Part shown: positions 49,439 to 60,700 of the stretch, piece by piece | How the letters are laid out: every line of letters starts with the position of its first letter | Numbering within the stretch: position 1 is the stretch's first letter | Assembly (NCBI RefSeq): GCF_001625215.2 | Contig: NC_030381.2 | Span: 36,144,689-36,208,688 of the forward strand | Reading direction: 5' to 3' | DNA: 64,000 bases | DNA from: Daucus carota subsp. sativus | Taxonomy: Eukaryota; Streptophyta; Magnoliopsida; Apiales; Apiaceae | Made by a program: the position numbers and the translations under genes | Notes under the pieces: generated by a model | The model's database searches: none | What the model was told of the DNA's origin: nothing | The model's input: only the letters and a program-made list of their open reading frames with translations

Positions 49439-51922
49439 TCTCCCCCTCTCTCCCCCCTCCCTCCCTCTCTCTGCCTCTCTCTCTCCCCCTCTCCCCCTCT
49501 CCCTCTTTCCGTCCCTCCCTCGGGTTCTCTTTAATTTGTCCTTTTACTTACAAGTATGACATAGAATATGGTTTGATTGTTTAAAGTATTTAGCAGGAAT
49601 TTAGCCATCAATACTTTATTTGTATCTAGTCATCGAATGGGACTTCGTAAATTTAGCAAAGAAAGAAAAACGAGACTTCATAATGTGATTAATTAGCTTT
49701 GTTGATATAAGAGGCCAGAGGGAGCGTCTTGGTAGCCTAGAGGTAATGGTGTATCTTGTTCCCCCCATGTGGTAAAGGGCCGGCCTCTTTTAGAAAAACA
49801 GGGAGCATAGATTCTGTGGGAGATTGGTGGATGCATTTAATTGTGAATTTTGGCATTTGAGGTTTTCAGTTGTTACCTTAAATAATAGAGGAAATCTTGA
49901 TTTCTCTCCTAGTTTCTGCTAAGATCCCTGTTATTTTTCTCAATATATATCATTCGATTCCCATGCTTTGAGTAAATAGGGGTGAATGGTGATAGGCAAA
50001 CATAAATAGGATGTGGAACTCACGAAAATGCTAATACAGTGTGCTTTTGTTATATTACATTGTAAAGGCTCTAGACAAAGATATAGGAATCCTTGATGGA
50101 CTTCGACAGGCAATAGAAATGCTTTTGCATTGTTAGGTAGAATATCCTTTGTGTCTTTCTAGTGCTTAATTTTATCAGTGGAGTCACTGGAGCGTAGATT
50201 ACGGGGTGGTTTGTAAACATGTAAATTGGTGATTTTGATTAATCAGTTTTATACTTGCTTTTCCTCACTCTTTTACTTGGTAGGTGCGCGATTGGTATTT
50301 GGATTCATTTCGTGACCTTAAATCCTTCCCTGACATCAAGGACAATAATGATGAGTTAGAATTCACAAAAATGATTAAGATGATCAAGGTGAGACACAAT
50401 AATGTTGTGCCCACAATGGCCTTGGGAGTCCAACAATTGAAGAAAGCTCTGCATCCAAAGGTTCATAATGACGGTCTAGAAGAAATTCACCAGTTTCTGG
50501 ATCGCTTCTACATGTCTAGGATTGGAATACGTATGCTTATAGGTATGTGCTCTCTGTTGTAATGTTTATCTCGATTCTTTGTCACTGATGGTTTTGTATT
50601 AGGCAAGATACTGAAATGATTGTAAATTTTAATCCTGGATTTAACTTAGGGCAACATGTGGAATTACACAATCCCAATCCTCCTCCAGATGTTGTAGGCT
50701 ACATACATACTAAAATGTCTCCTCTGGAGGTAGCAAGAAGTGCCAGTGAGGATGCTCGTGGCATTTGTCTGCGTGAATATGGCAGTGCACCTGATGTTAA
50801 TATCTACGGGGATTCTAATTTTACTTTCCCGTGAGTACTAGTTTTCCTGATTTACTGTTTCTTCTTCACATGAAAGCCCCTTTTATTGTAAGGGGTTTGT
50901 ACACACCGATAAAATGCTAATGTCAATCACTTTGATGTGTTAATATATGTTATGCATTTATAATGGCTAATGATAAATGAATATTTATTAAATACTTTAA
51001 CTCTTTGAATACTTGATATTTTTTTGTAATTTCAGGTATGTTCCAAATCACTTGCATATGATGGTTTTTGAGTTGGTTAAGAACTCATTGCGAGCTGTCC
51101 AAGAGAGGTTTATGGACTTGGATAAAATTGCACCTCCTGTTCGAATTATAGTGGCTGACGGGTTAGAAGATGTTACCATCAAGGTCTGATCCATAAATTT
51201 TGTAGCATAAAATCTCTTGTGTATGTTCATAAAATTAGAGTATAGAGGTGCTACTGTTACAGTAACTCACTGTATCGAACGCTTGCTAACACATGTATCA
51301 TTTTAATATATGTAGATTTCTGATGAAGGTGGCGGCATAGCAAGAAGTGGTCTGCCTAAAATTTTTACATATCTCTACAGCACTGCAAAAAACCCATTGT
51401 GTGAGCAGCCAGATCTCGAAACAGCTAATGTGGCGACAATGGCTGGGTATGGATACGGGCTCCCGATTAGCCGTTTGTATGCTCGGTATTTTGGAGGGGA
51501 TCTGCAAATTATCTCTATGGAAGGATATGGTATGCCTTTTAACCTTCTTTTTTATTGCCTTGTAAATGAATCACTGAATCTGTTAGAGCACTAACATTGC
51601 TACACCTAGAGGAATGAAATAAAAAAATTATCCAAATGTGTAGCTATAGTATTGCACTTGTACCTTAAATGTAGATTTTTTACGGTCAGGACTCAGGTGC
51701 ATTCCTGTTGTTCACTAAACTATTATTTTTAATCTGCAACCTTACTTGACTTCATTGCCAACTAATCCGCAACAGTGACTAGAATATAGGGTGTTCTACA
51801 TAAGATTAAGATTGCCTTTTGACCTTGTGGTGTTACAATTTGTAATTTGTGCTATTTATGCAGGGACTGATGCTTATCTTCATTTGTCTCGCTTGGGAGA
51901 TTCACAAGAGCCCCTGCCATGA
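49149..51922 (+). CDS. PDK: Pyruvate dehydrogenase (acetyl-transferring) kinase, mitochondrial
   Basis: Phosphorylates the E1-alpha subunit of the mitochondrial pyruvate dehydrogenase complex and switches it off. Exons: 49149-49397, 50284-50542, 50650-50830, 51036-51183, 51316-51529, 51864-51922, giving 369 codons plus stop, normal for the plant enzyme. Motifs: KQTGVSLRYMMEFGSKP in exon 1, conserved H121 in VRHNNVV, GHKL-type N box with N246 (ELVKNSLRA), G1 box DEGGGI at 282-287, G2 box GYGYGLP at 323-329, and the C-terminal YGTDAYLHLSRLGDSQEPLP. The fold is that of histidine kinases although it phosphorylates serine. An in-frame ATG at 49077 lies upstream, but alignment with the family supports 49149. 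Intron 1 starts with a long CT tract. Confidence 0.97.
49399..49521 (+). repeat. (TC)n microsatellite and pyrimidine tract at the PDK intron 1 donor
   Basis: About 18 uninterrupted TC units at 49399-49434, then CT/CCCT-rich sequence to about 49521 with only two G. It begins within the splice donor itself (AAG|GTCTCTCT), so the first intron bases are part of the repeat. Confidence 0.9.
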
Positions 51923-53545
51923 TACCTCCATTCTCAATCAAGATTCAACAAGCTAGCAATACTTTCACAGTACAATGCACATGTAAATACTCCGAACATA
52001 TAAAATTGCAGCATATCTTCAAATATATACTTGATGTAAATATGCAAAGCTTTACTTTGTATAAAAGTTCATATGTGCGTCTTGTATATGGCTATATGAT
52101 CCTTTACCATTGTTAGACACTCACAACATGATTGTAGAGCTGAAGTGTTATTTCCCGATTTTTCTGGTATCCCATCTGATGATGCAGTACAATTTGAAAC
52201 TCTTCCTGGGTTGAGTAATTGTTGTCTTATTTTCCCAGAGTTTGGCAACTAGATAACATGAACTCACTTTCACATCCTAAGTTTCCACATCCACAGCTAA
52301 GTACAATTACATGGAAAATGAGATAAACACCATTTTTCTTCATTGACAAGGCTCCCATCCATATCATTGAAGATTTAACCACATGTTTAAATGAACTAAA
52401 ATCTATAGTGTCCACTATCCAAGAGTGAGGGGGGTTGGGACTTGCTGAAGTTTTGACACCATTAGTTTTGGGTTTGATTGTCTTCAAGTCACAGCTGGGC
52501 AACAAATTCGGGATTAAGAGAGTGATGGAGGTCTCCATTTTCCCATCAGTGTCTTCTTTGCTTCACAAGTTTGTAGGATTGGTGGCCTTTTATTTTCAAT
52601 GTTTTCGCCCCTTTTAGTTGACATTACTCTTCCATTATTCAAACTTAACGTCAGATGACAGCATATTAGATGCAAATAAACAGTGTCGAACGAATTAGAT
52701 GCAACACCATCTGCTTGGTAAAAAAGAAACACAGTTTTTCTGCATGATTAGAGTTGGTTCTACACCATTTTGGTGTCCCTGGGGCTGTAATTCATATCAG
52801 ACTGTTTGCTAGCAGCTTGAACGTCAAATTGTTTAACATGTCTCGATTCGACTCAAACTCATATGTAAGTCGAGGTTAAACAAATCGTCTGACCCAAATA
52901 AAATACTTTTTCCTGGTAAGGGTGATCCGTTGGAGATAAATCCAGTTTTTCCCTCTTCTGGATTCTTTCGAATTTGCCTTTCACTCCTCCGTCATCTCTT
53001 CCAAGTCGATTTTCTCATATCTTTTTGTCATTTCTCTTCGCACCCTCCTCTTTTCTTTTCTTTATTTTGAATAATAAAAAGACGAGGGTGTCCTAAATAA
53101 AAATTGTAGGATATTATTTCACGACATTCCATATACAAGCCTCTTCAAACTTGCTTGAGATTAAAAAGTTGCTAAAATAACTATGCTTCGGGTATTGGCC
53201 CCCATTATCAATATATCCATTATTAGTGTCGTGAATATCAGGATTCAGAAAAATGGTCCTAGATCCCATTTATTAATACTACATCATCGCTGTTTTGGAT
53301 ATTCATAAAAAACGCTACATCGTCTAACGTTCTAACATGCTAGTTTATGTAACATTCTATTAGATTAACCCTAATCGAAAAATAACAAAACGTTACACGA
53401 TCTAGCGTTTTCTTCTCAAATTGAAAAGACTTTATTATTCGGCGTTACTAACTCATACTTAGGGTCATTTTTTCCAACTCTGTTATTGTGAACATCGGTG
53501 AGTTTGTATGCTTGAGATTGAAAAGTTTTTAAAACAACTACGAAT
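51923..53545. other. PDK 3' flank and intergenic DNA
   Basis: PDK 3' UTR probably runs into about 52220. At about 52780-52900 there is a degenerate hAT-like terminus (TGGGGCTGTAATTC, then TCGATTCGACTCAAACTC and AAGTCGAGG), related to the element at 31424-31831. The open frames at 52227-52732 are not convincing. The rest shows nothing clear. Confidence 0.4.
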
Positions 53546-54216
53546 TAGGGGTGTTAACGAAACGAATTCGAAACGAATACTATAGTTTTTGTATTTGTAT
53601 TCGGTTTAAATATACATATTCGGATTTGTATTCGTTTATTATCCGAATAGTTATTTGTATTCGTATTCGTATTCGGTTAAGTTAACGAACTATTCATATT
53701 CGTTTAAGGCACTCATTTAAAAGAAAATGAAAAAAATAACTAAACTGCTGACATGTGACAAAAGTTATAAACTCCCATACTTCACCAATTCAAGCAAACT
53801 ATAAAAAGTACTAATAATACAGACTACAGTCATCCAACTCAAATAATATAAAATTCAAATTACTGATTGAACAAACCTGGATAAACCAGAAGGTGTGACA
53901 TTTTGTTTCTGATTTGTCGGTCTGTGGCTATAACCAGAAGAGCTCCCCTTACCAGTACATAATCTTATTAAATAAAAATATAATATTTTTCTATATAATA
54001 TAAAATAATATATATATATATATAATTTAATTTCCGAATAATTAAGCGAATAGCGAATACGAATATTTATCTATTCGAATTTGTATTCGTTAACAAACCG
54101 AATATTTTTTAAGATTTGAATTCGTATTTGTATTTGCTAACAAACGAATACGAATAATGTTAAACGAATTCGAATACCGAATATTTCATTAAATATTCGT
54201 TTCATTAACAGCCCTA
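53546..54216. mobile_element. Complete non-autonomous hAT-type element with ATTCG-rich ends
   Basis: A 671-bp element flanked by a perfect 8-bp direct repeat CTACGAAT (53538-53545, 54217-54224). Left end TAGGGGTGTTAACGAAACGA; right end on the minus strand TAGGGCTGTTAATGAAACGA. Both arms (about 160 bp each) are rich in GAATTCG, CGAATAC and GTATTCG words; the centre (53730-54030) is plain AT-rich DNA. No transposase. Confidence 0.85.
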
Positions 54217-55398
54217 CTACGAATGAACGAGTTGAACTCGAGTACATACCAAACTTGGCTAAAACATTATTCGAACTCCGAAAGCCTGGTTGGAAGTTAG
54301 AACTCGAAACGCACTCCAGCTTGAGCACACATATACATATAACATATTCATATCAGAACTATTGCTTAAAATTATATTTATTATAAAATATCATTTTATA
54401 TTAATATTATTATATTGGTTATACGCGAGCAGACCAAAAGCTGACAAAAAATTGAGATCGTTTTTCAATTTTCTTCTCTGACTCGAATTACATCCAAGCT
54501 TGATATCTTTACCTTCCCACTAAACTGATTTCTAATCTCCAGCAGTATCAACTATAAAGGCCTCTTGATATTTTGAGTTTGGTTTTGAATGAAATCGACC
54601 CCTAATACTACATGATGTGAAGGGTGAGCACGGGACTGAACCGAATAAACCGATAATCAAAGTTTCATTTTTTCCCGAACCGCACCGGATCAAAATTTTA
54701 TTATGAACCGAATCGGATCGAATTGAAATTATTCGATTCTATCCGGTCAAGATTGTAATAACCGATTCTTTTAAAAATTATATATAAAATATTATATAAA
54801 TAATGTTAAAAGTCATGAATTTATAACACTTAAAGGCAGATAAACTTGTTGAGTTTATATGCAGTTTTATAGTTGTTCACATATACTCAACCATTTTTTA
54901 GTTTTCACACACTAAAACGACATAATAATTTAGTTCCGGATGAACTTGTTAAATTTATATGCAATTTTATAGTGGTCCATAAATATTTGCAAATATATAG
55001 CATAAAACTTACTGCAAATAGCTGTTTATAGTCATAGGTGGTCATTAAATTATATTTCTGAAAATGTAACCTAAACTGTATTGTTTTAACTTTGAGACAT
55101 ATATCTTTTAATTAATTGTGTTTTTCATATTAATTTTATGCAAATGTAACATAAGATAACATTAAACGTGCACTAAAGAATTAAGGTGTAACGGTTTAAT
55201 ACCAACCTCAGTTTATATTAATGGTGAATTCTTGTTTGAAGGACGTGCACTCATATTAAGATTATTAATAAGCATTAGCATGCATGCATGTCTAATTTTC
55301 AACATTTCATCAAGCCCCTTTTGAAATCATCCCCATGGGAGCACCATCCTCCTTGATCATATTACAGCCAAATCTTTCGAAAAGTTAGGATAGTCTTG
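54217..55398. other. Intergenic DNA upstream of the pectinesterase gene
   Basis: Holds a lone hAT-type terminus at about 54625-54780 (see separate entry). Otherwise AT-rich DNA, including the pectinesterase promoter, for which no TATA box is certain. Confidence 0.4.
54625..54780 (+). mobile_element. Solo hAT-type terminus with AACCG words
   Basis: Reads AAGGGTGAGCACGGGACTGA then ACCGAATAAACCGATA, CCCGAACCGCACCGGATC, GAACCGAATCGGATCGAATT. This matches the right end and arm words of the element at 15040-15747. No partner end downstream was recognised. Confidence 0.5.
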
Positions 55399-57184
55399 AT
55401 GAACAAGCTGGTTCTTTTTGCAGTGGCCGGTGTCGCGGTGGTCGGTGCAGTCATAGGCCTTCTCAGCAGTGATGTTGTGCACAAGAAATCATCATCAACA
55501 AAAGCGGAATCAAAGAGTGATCCTCTGGCCTATACCTCAAAGCCCGTGGCATCGGTGTGCCATTCCACGGATTACAAGGAGGCTTGTGTTAATAGCTTGG
55601 GAATTCTGGTTAATAATCAGACTGCAAGTCCTAAGGAATTCATTCAGGCTGCTTTAGACTCTACCCTTAAAGAAGTTAAATTGGCCTTAGACAGATCAGG
55701 CATTATTGGAAAATCTGTCAAGGGGCCTCAGGAAAAGATGGCTGTTGATGATTGCCAGAGCTTGTTGAACTTTGCTTCTGATGAGCTGGAGAACTCATTG
55801 TCTTCTGTTGGAAATACCGATTTGCATAAAATGAGAGACAGAGAGGCCGAGTTGAGGAACTGGCTGAGTGCAGCCATTGCGTATCATCAGACTTGCATTG
55901 ATGGATGTGCTAATTCCCGTGAGCTGAATGAAACAATGTCGAATGGACTCATGAATGCCACACAATTGACAAGCAATGCATTGGCTATTGTTTCAACAAT
56001 GCAGGATATTTTTAAGTCCTTTAACGTTTCTGTGAACAAGACTGAACCTACTAGACGCCAGCTTGAGGGATTGGAGGGTGATAAGGCCGGTTATCCTTCA
56101 TGGCTTTCGTCTGCAGATAGGAAATTGTTGGCCAGTGATTACGCGGGCCGGACACCCAATGCAGTTGTGGCACAAGACGGAAGTGGTCAGTACAAGACCA
56201 TCAATGAGGCTCTTGCTGCATATCCAAAGAACCACCAAGGGAGATTTGTGATATATGTGAAAGCAGGGACTTATAATGAATATGTAACTGTTACCAAGGA
56301 TCAAGTGAATGTGTATATGTATGGAGATGGACCGCGCAAGACGATGGTCACAGGCAATAAGAGCAATGCCAAAGGAATTTCAACAATGCAGAGTGCAACA
56401 TTTGGCAAGTCTACATCTATGTATGCATAATCATTGTATTGAAAAGGAAAGTTAAAATGTACTAACCAGATGGTCATTTCTTGCAGCTGCAGTTGGGGCG
56501 GGATTCGTGGCTAAGAGTATGGGATTCCAGAACACAGCAGGCCCTGATGGACATCAGGCAGTGGCGCTCAGAAGTCAATCAGATATGTCTGCATTTTATA
56601 ACTGCAGAATTGATGGATACCAAGATACCTTGTACACGCAAACGCATCGCCAGTTCTACCGCAACTGTGTCATTTCAGGCACCGTGGATTTCATATTTGG
56701 TGACGGAGCCGTTGTTATTCAGAACTGTCTGATCATCGTCAGAATGCCAGGTCCAAGCCAGAAAAATACAATTACTGCACAGGGGAGAACAGACAAGCGC
56801 GAACCAACAGGCATAGTCATTCAGAACTGTCGTATTGTCCCTGAGCAAAAACTCTTCCCGCAGAGATTCCAGATCCAAACTTTCCTGGGAAGGCCCTGGA
56901 AACAATACTCCATGACACTGATCATGGAATCAACTCTAGCTGACTTCATACAACCAGCTGGATGGATGCCATGGCAAGGGAGCTTTGCACTCGATACATT
57001 GTTTTACAGAGAGTACGCGAACCGCGGTCCAGGCTCAGGTACTACACAAAGGGTCAACTGGAGAGGCTACAAAGTTATTACTGACAAGAATGAGGCTCAA
57101 CCATACACTGCTGGCCCGTTTCTTCAAGGAGACCAGTGGCTCCAAGGAACTGGAGCTCCATTTGTCCTAGGCTTTGCACATTAG
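55399..57184 (+). CDS. Pectinesterase with inhibitor-like pro-region (PMEI-PME type)
   Basis: Removes methyl esters from cell-wall homogalacturonan, releasing methanol. Exons 55399-56404 and 56487-57184, 567 codons plus stop. An N-terminal hydrophobic signal anchor lies at about 5-25. The PMEI-like region (about 50-205) has the paired cysteines (VCHSTDYKEACVNSL, DDCQSLLNFA, YHQTCIDGC). Processing motifs RRQL and RKLL precede the catalytic part, which starts near NAVVAQDGSGQYKTI. Catalytic residues present: D382 (GYQDTLY), D403 (VDFIFGD) and R471 (LGRPWK), with GFQNTAGP and the final PFVLGFAH. The single intron is at the site conserved in many PMEs (SATF|AAVGAGF) but has a GC donor. The usual FGNA is FGDG here, a substitution next to the active site. 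Activity is likely. Confidence 0.96.
56405..56486 (+). other. GC-AG intron in the pectinesterase gene
   Basis: Donor CATTTG|GCAAGT, acceptor TTTCTTGCAG|CTGCAG, 82 bp. Joining at these points restores the conserved SATFAAVGAGF text. No GT donor nearby keeps the frame. GCAAGT is the typical strong GC donor. Confidence 0.85.
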
Positions 57185-57737
57185 TGTATTTTTAGAATTA
57201 CGCAGCAAATTAAACAAACTACATTACAAAGAAAATATAATCTCTATCTTGTAAATGATATCTTGGCACTGAAGTAGTGGACTATTGAACATTATAAGTC
57301 TTAGTGATTAGTGAAGAGTATAAATTATTTATACAGTTTTCCAGGACACTGGCATGAGCTTCACTTGCCCCCAAAGTATAACCTGAAAATTTGGTGCTCA
57401 CTTGAATGAAGGTATGGATATCAATAAATGTTGACTAAACATTTCCAAGCAATAATTCTTGCAGTTCCTTGCCCAAGATCAATTGTTTCAACATTTATTT
57501 TAAAGACCACATTGGCTCCAAAAACAATTCCAGTCTGTTTGAGCTTCAAAAATGGAATACATGACAAATTACATAACTAAGTTGCTAATTTGGCTGTAGA
57601 AGTGAACTCTATGACTACTCCATGGACAGAATCCGGAGGGGTAAAAGTCGAAGAAAAATATTATCACGAGTACTTTTAACCAAGGTCATCGGCATAAACT
57701 GATCCTTAATGATTTTGAGGCGGATTAGATCTCTCAG
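57185..57737. other. Spacer between convergent pectinesterase and RPL3 genes
   Basis: Contains the 3' UTRs of both genes. AT-rich, with no further gene seen. Confidence 0.55.
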
Positions 57738-60700
57738 CTAGTCTGCTGCCATAAATGGATCAACATCCCCAAGATCAGCTATTAGAGGTTCTACCGTCGC
57801 TGGGTCCTCATCTTCAGGAGCGAGATATGTAGGAAATGGAAGCAAAGATGCATCTGTTTTCTTGTACACTGCATCTTTAATAAACACAAAGTTTCCTGTA
57901 GCACCTGGAACCTGCAGAAAAGTAATGTCAATACATCATTAGCAGATCGTTTTACAAAATTTCAAACATATAAGCAGAGGTACCTTTGGATTAAGACATG
58001 AGTTCCAACATGCAAACTTAAATTTTGTAATTTTAGATATATATGTCACCTATTCTAAAGGCCCGCGGGGCTTCTAAACATCCAAATCAACAATGGATAT
58101 TGAAGCCCCAGTCCCAGATGATAAAAAAAAATTCATATAGACCTACAATCACTTTGTTGACTTAAGAGCATTTCCAATAGGTTCTTCAAACAAGGTCTTT
58201 AACTTTAAATTTAAAGATGTCCAAAATTACTGCTCCAATAGGCACGCAGAAGCTCTTTAAAAACTAAAGAACCTCTTCTCTCTCCTCTCTTTTAAAAAAT
58301 ATCTAGGTGCTCTTAACTTATTTTTGTGAATATAATATTCACTTCTCTCCAATTCTGTTCACTTTCTTCCAAAGCCTGTTGGAGATGCTCTTAATGACCA
58401 AAATGTACCATCCGAAAATCAGACAGTTAAAAAAACCAGTTTCCTGCTTTACATCCACAACTAGACAGTTACAGAAAACAAAAAAGAAAAAGTTGGAAAA
58501 TCATACTTGGCCTCTCACATAGATCAAATTCCTTGCAGGTTCTATTTTATACACCCATACATTTTTTACTGTTCTTTGCTTTCCACCCATGCGCCCAGGC
58601 ATCTTTTTGCCTTTAAATACCTGTAAAAATCACAGAAATTATTTGCAACACAATATCTACTATTTCCACTATATAAAGGTTAGGCATTTATCTTCCTAAG
58701 GAACTCCAGAGCAAAAGGTACACATTTTGGTATCAAGTCGAAGTAAATAATACATTTATTCACGGCAAACAACGATAACGAAATTTTTAATGACACGTTT
58801 GCTCAATTAAAAATATTGAAGTCTTCAGAGGCATTAATCATCTACTTTCTGCACAACTCTCCATTCTTCTACACACAAAGATTTGGTTCGACTAAAATTG
58901 GCATTTTATACTTCAATCCTGCAGTATAATAACTCTAGAAAACCTTCCCCTAAAATGTCAGAATATCAGATGTGACCTTTTCCACAAGAGAATTGTTCCC
59001 CGGGGGATAGTTCCCTGCTATATAGTAGTCAAAAATCGCAACTTCTCAAGCAGAATATGGCAAAATTACAATTGTAACAGATTCATCAATAAACAAGTAA
59101 ATCTGAAGAATGCTATTAGACTGTCACTGCATCAGGCAGAAATATTTCAATCTAGAAAAAAAAAAACGATTGGTAGATTATGTTTCAACCCCTCCCGCAT
59201 ACATTTTTGTGCTAGAATTGGTATGAGCAGGGTAAATTTCCAAATAAGTGCTTAACTGCTTACTTCTCATGCACCTCTATGCATATTCAGACATAACATT
59301 ATTTAGTCAATATACACAGAATTCTTCCTTTTTCTTGTTCAGACAAACTTCTATGCATTTAGGCTAGTACTAATTATTGTCATGCATTGACAAGGGACGT
59401 CCAGCACAGCGCGTTATATTTAGGTTATACAGAATTTTCAACCTGCTTATTTCTGCGCTGATCAAAGTTTTCACATTATTTTAAGGGAAAAAAAAAATGA
59501 ATCTTAACATCAGTGATGCCAACATCTCTCTTCTTTCTTCTCTACTCTTCGTTGAGCTCTCTCTGATCCTAAACTCTGTAAATTACATATTTTCTATTCA
59601 TACAAGATATCATGTTACTAATTGTCTGTTTTCATGATGCCCTGTTTTAATCAAAGATGAATTGTCCAACCGTAACTTTACATTCAAGCTGGAAGCAAGC
59701 TTTCAAGTCATACTGAGTTTACACAGAAAATTACCTTCTATGGGAACCAAAAAGCATATACTCATCAACATCCTACCATGTCCCCACAAATGATTGTTTT
59801 GTGTGAATGTGATCAATAAAAAAAGTATGCCATCTCCTAACCTACTTTATTTACTTTGTTATAAAACATAATCTCAGACATTTCTAAAGTTGTCATCTTT
59901 ACCAGATGTTGTGCTACCAATCTTGAAAGTTTAGAACTAGCAAGCACACTTGAGGCAGTGTGATGTCATTTCTCAAGTAGTTAAGTCCCTATATCTAATT
60001 CCAAAAAAAAGGGATAAATAAAACAATGTCATCTAGCTTAGTTTTATATAGTAAAAAAAGAAGTGTGAAAATGAGAGAACCAACAAAAATCATTAGAATA
60101 ATTAATAAAACCATGACGCGTGTATAAACAAACTATACAAATTGATTTTGACAGGCATTTTACAGCAAGAGATACTATAGAACATAACGTAAACAAAAAT
60201 TTAAAAAAAAAGCATAAATGAACTTATTATGCATCTCAGGAAAAGTCCCCACACACCTTTCCAGGAGCGTCCCTCTGACCAGTAGAACCAATACTTCTAT
60301 GTGATAATGACGCACCGTGAGAAGCAGGCATTCCTTTAAAACCCCATCTTTTCATGCCACCCTACATACAAAACAATCAGTATATTGCCAAATTATGTAC
60401 TGCTTTCCTGATAGCCAAAGAATTATGGCAGAAACTTAAAATCTAATCACAAGAAGGAAAACTTAGTAGTATTTGCAACATTTTTAGTATGCATTGGTTA
60501 TAATTCACTTCCTCTGAGTGAACATTATTAAAAGTGAAGGCACAAGGGAGGGAGGGCGAGAGTGAGATTATAAGTTAAAGTGTGTTGAGAAAATAATTGA
60601 TGTCTGAGAGAATAAGAGCATGGCAAAAAGGTAATAAGTAAAGCACAACACTCCATTTTTAACCAAATAATTTCATTCTAACATTCCCAGACAAGGACAT

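Noticed and set aside
49724..49790. tRNA- or SINE-like text GGTAGCCTAGAGGTAATGG
   Set aside because: It resembles an A box, but there is no B box, no cloverleaf and no target duplication.
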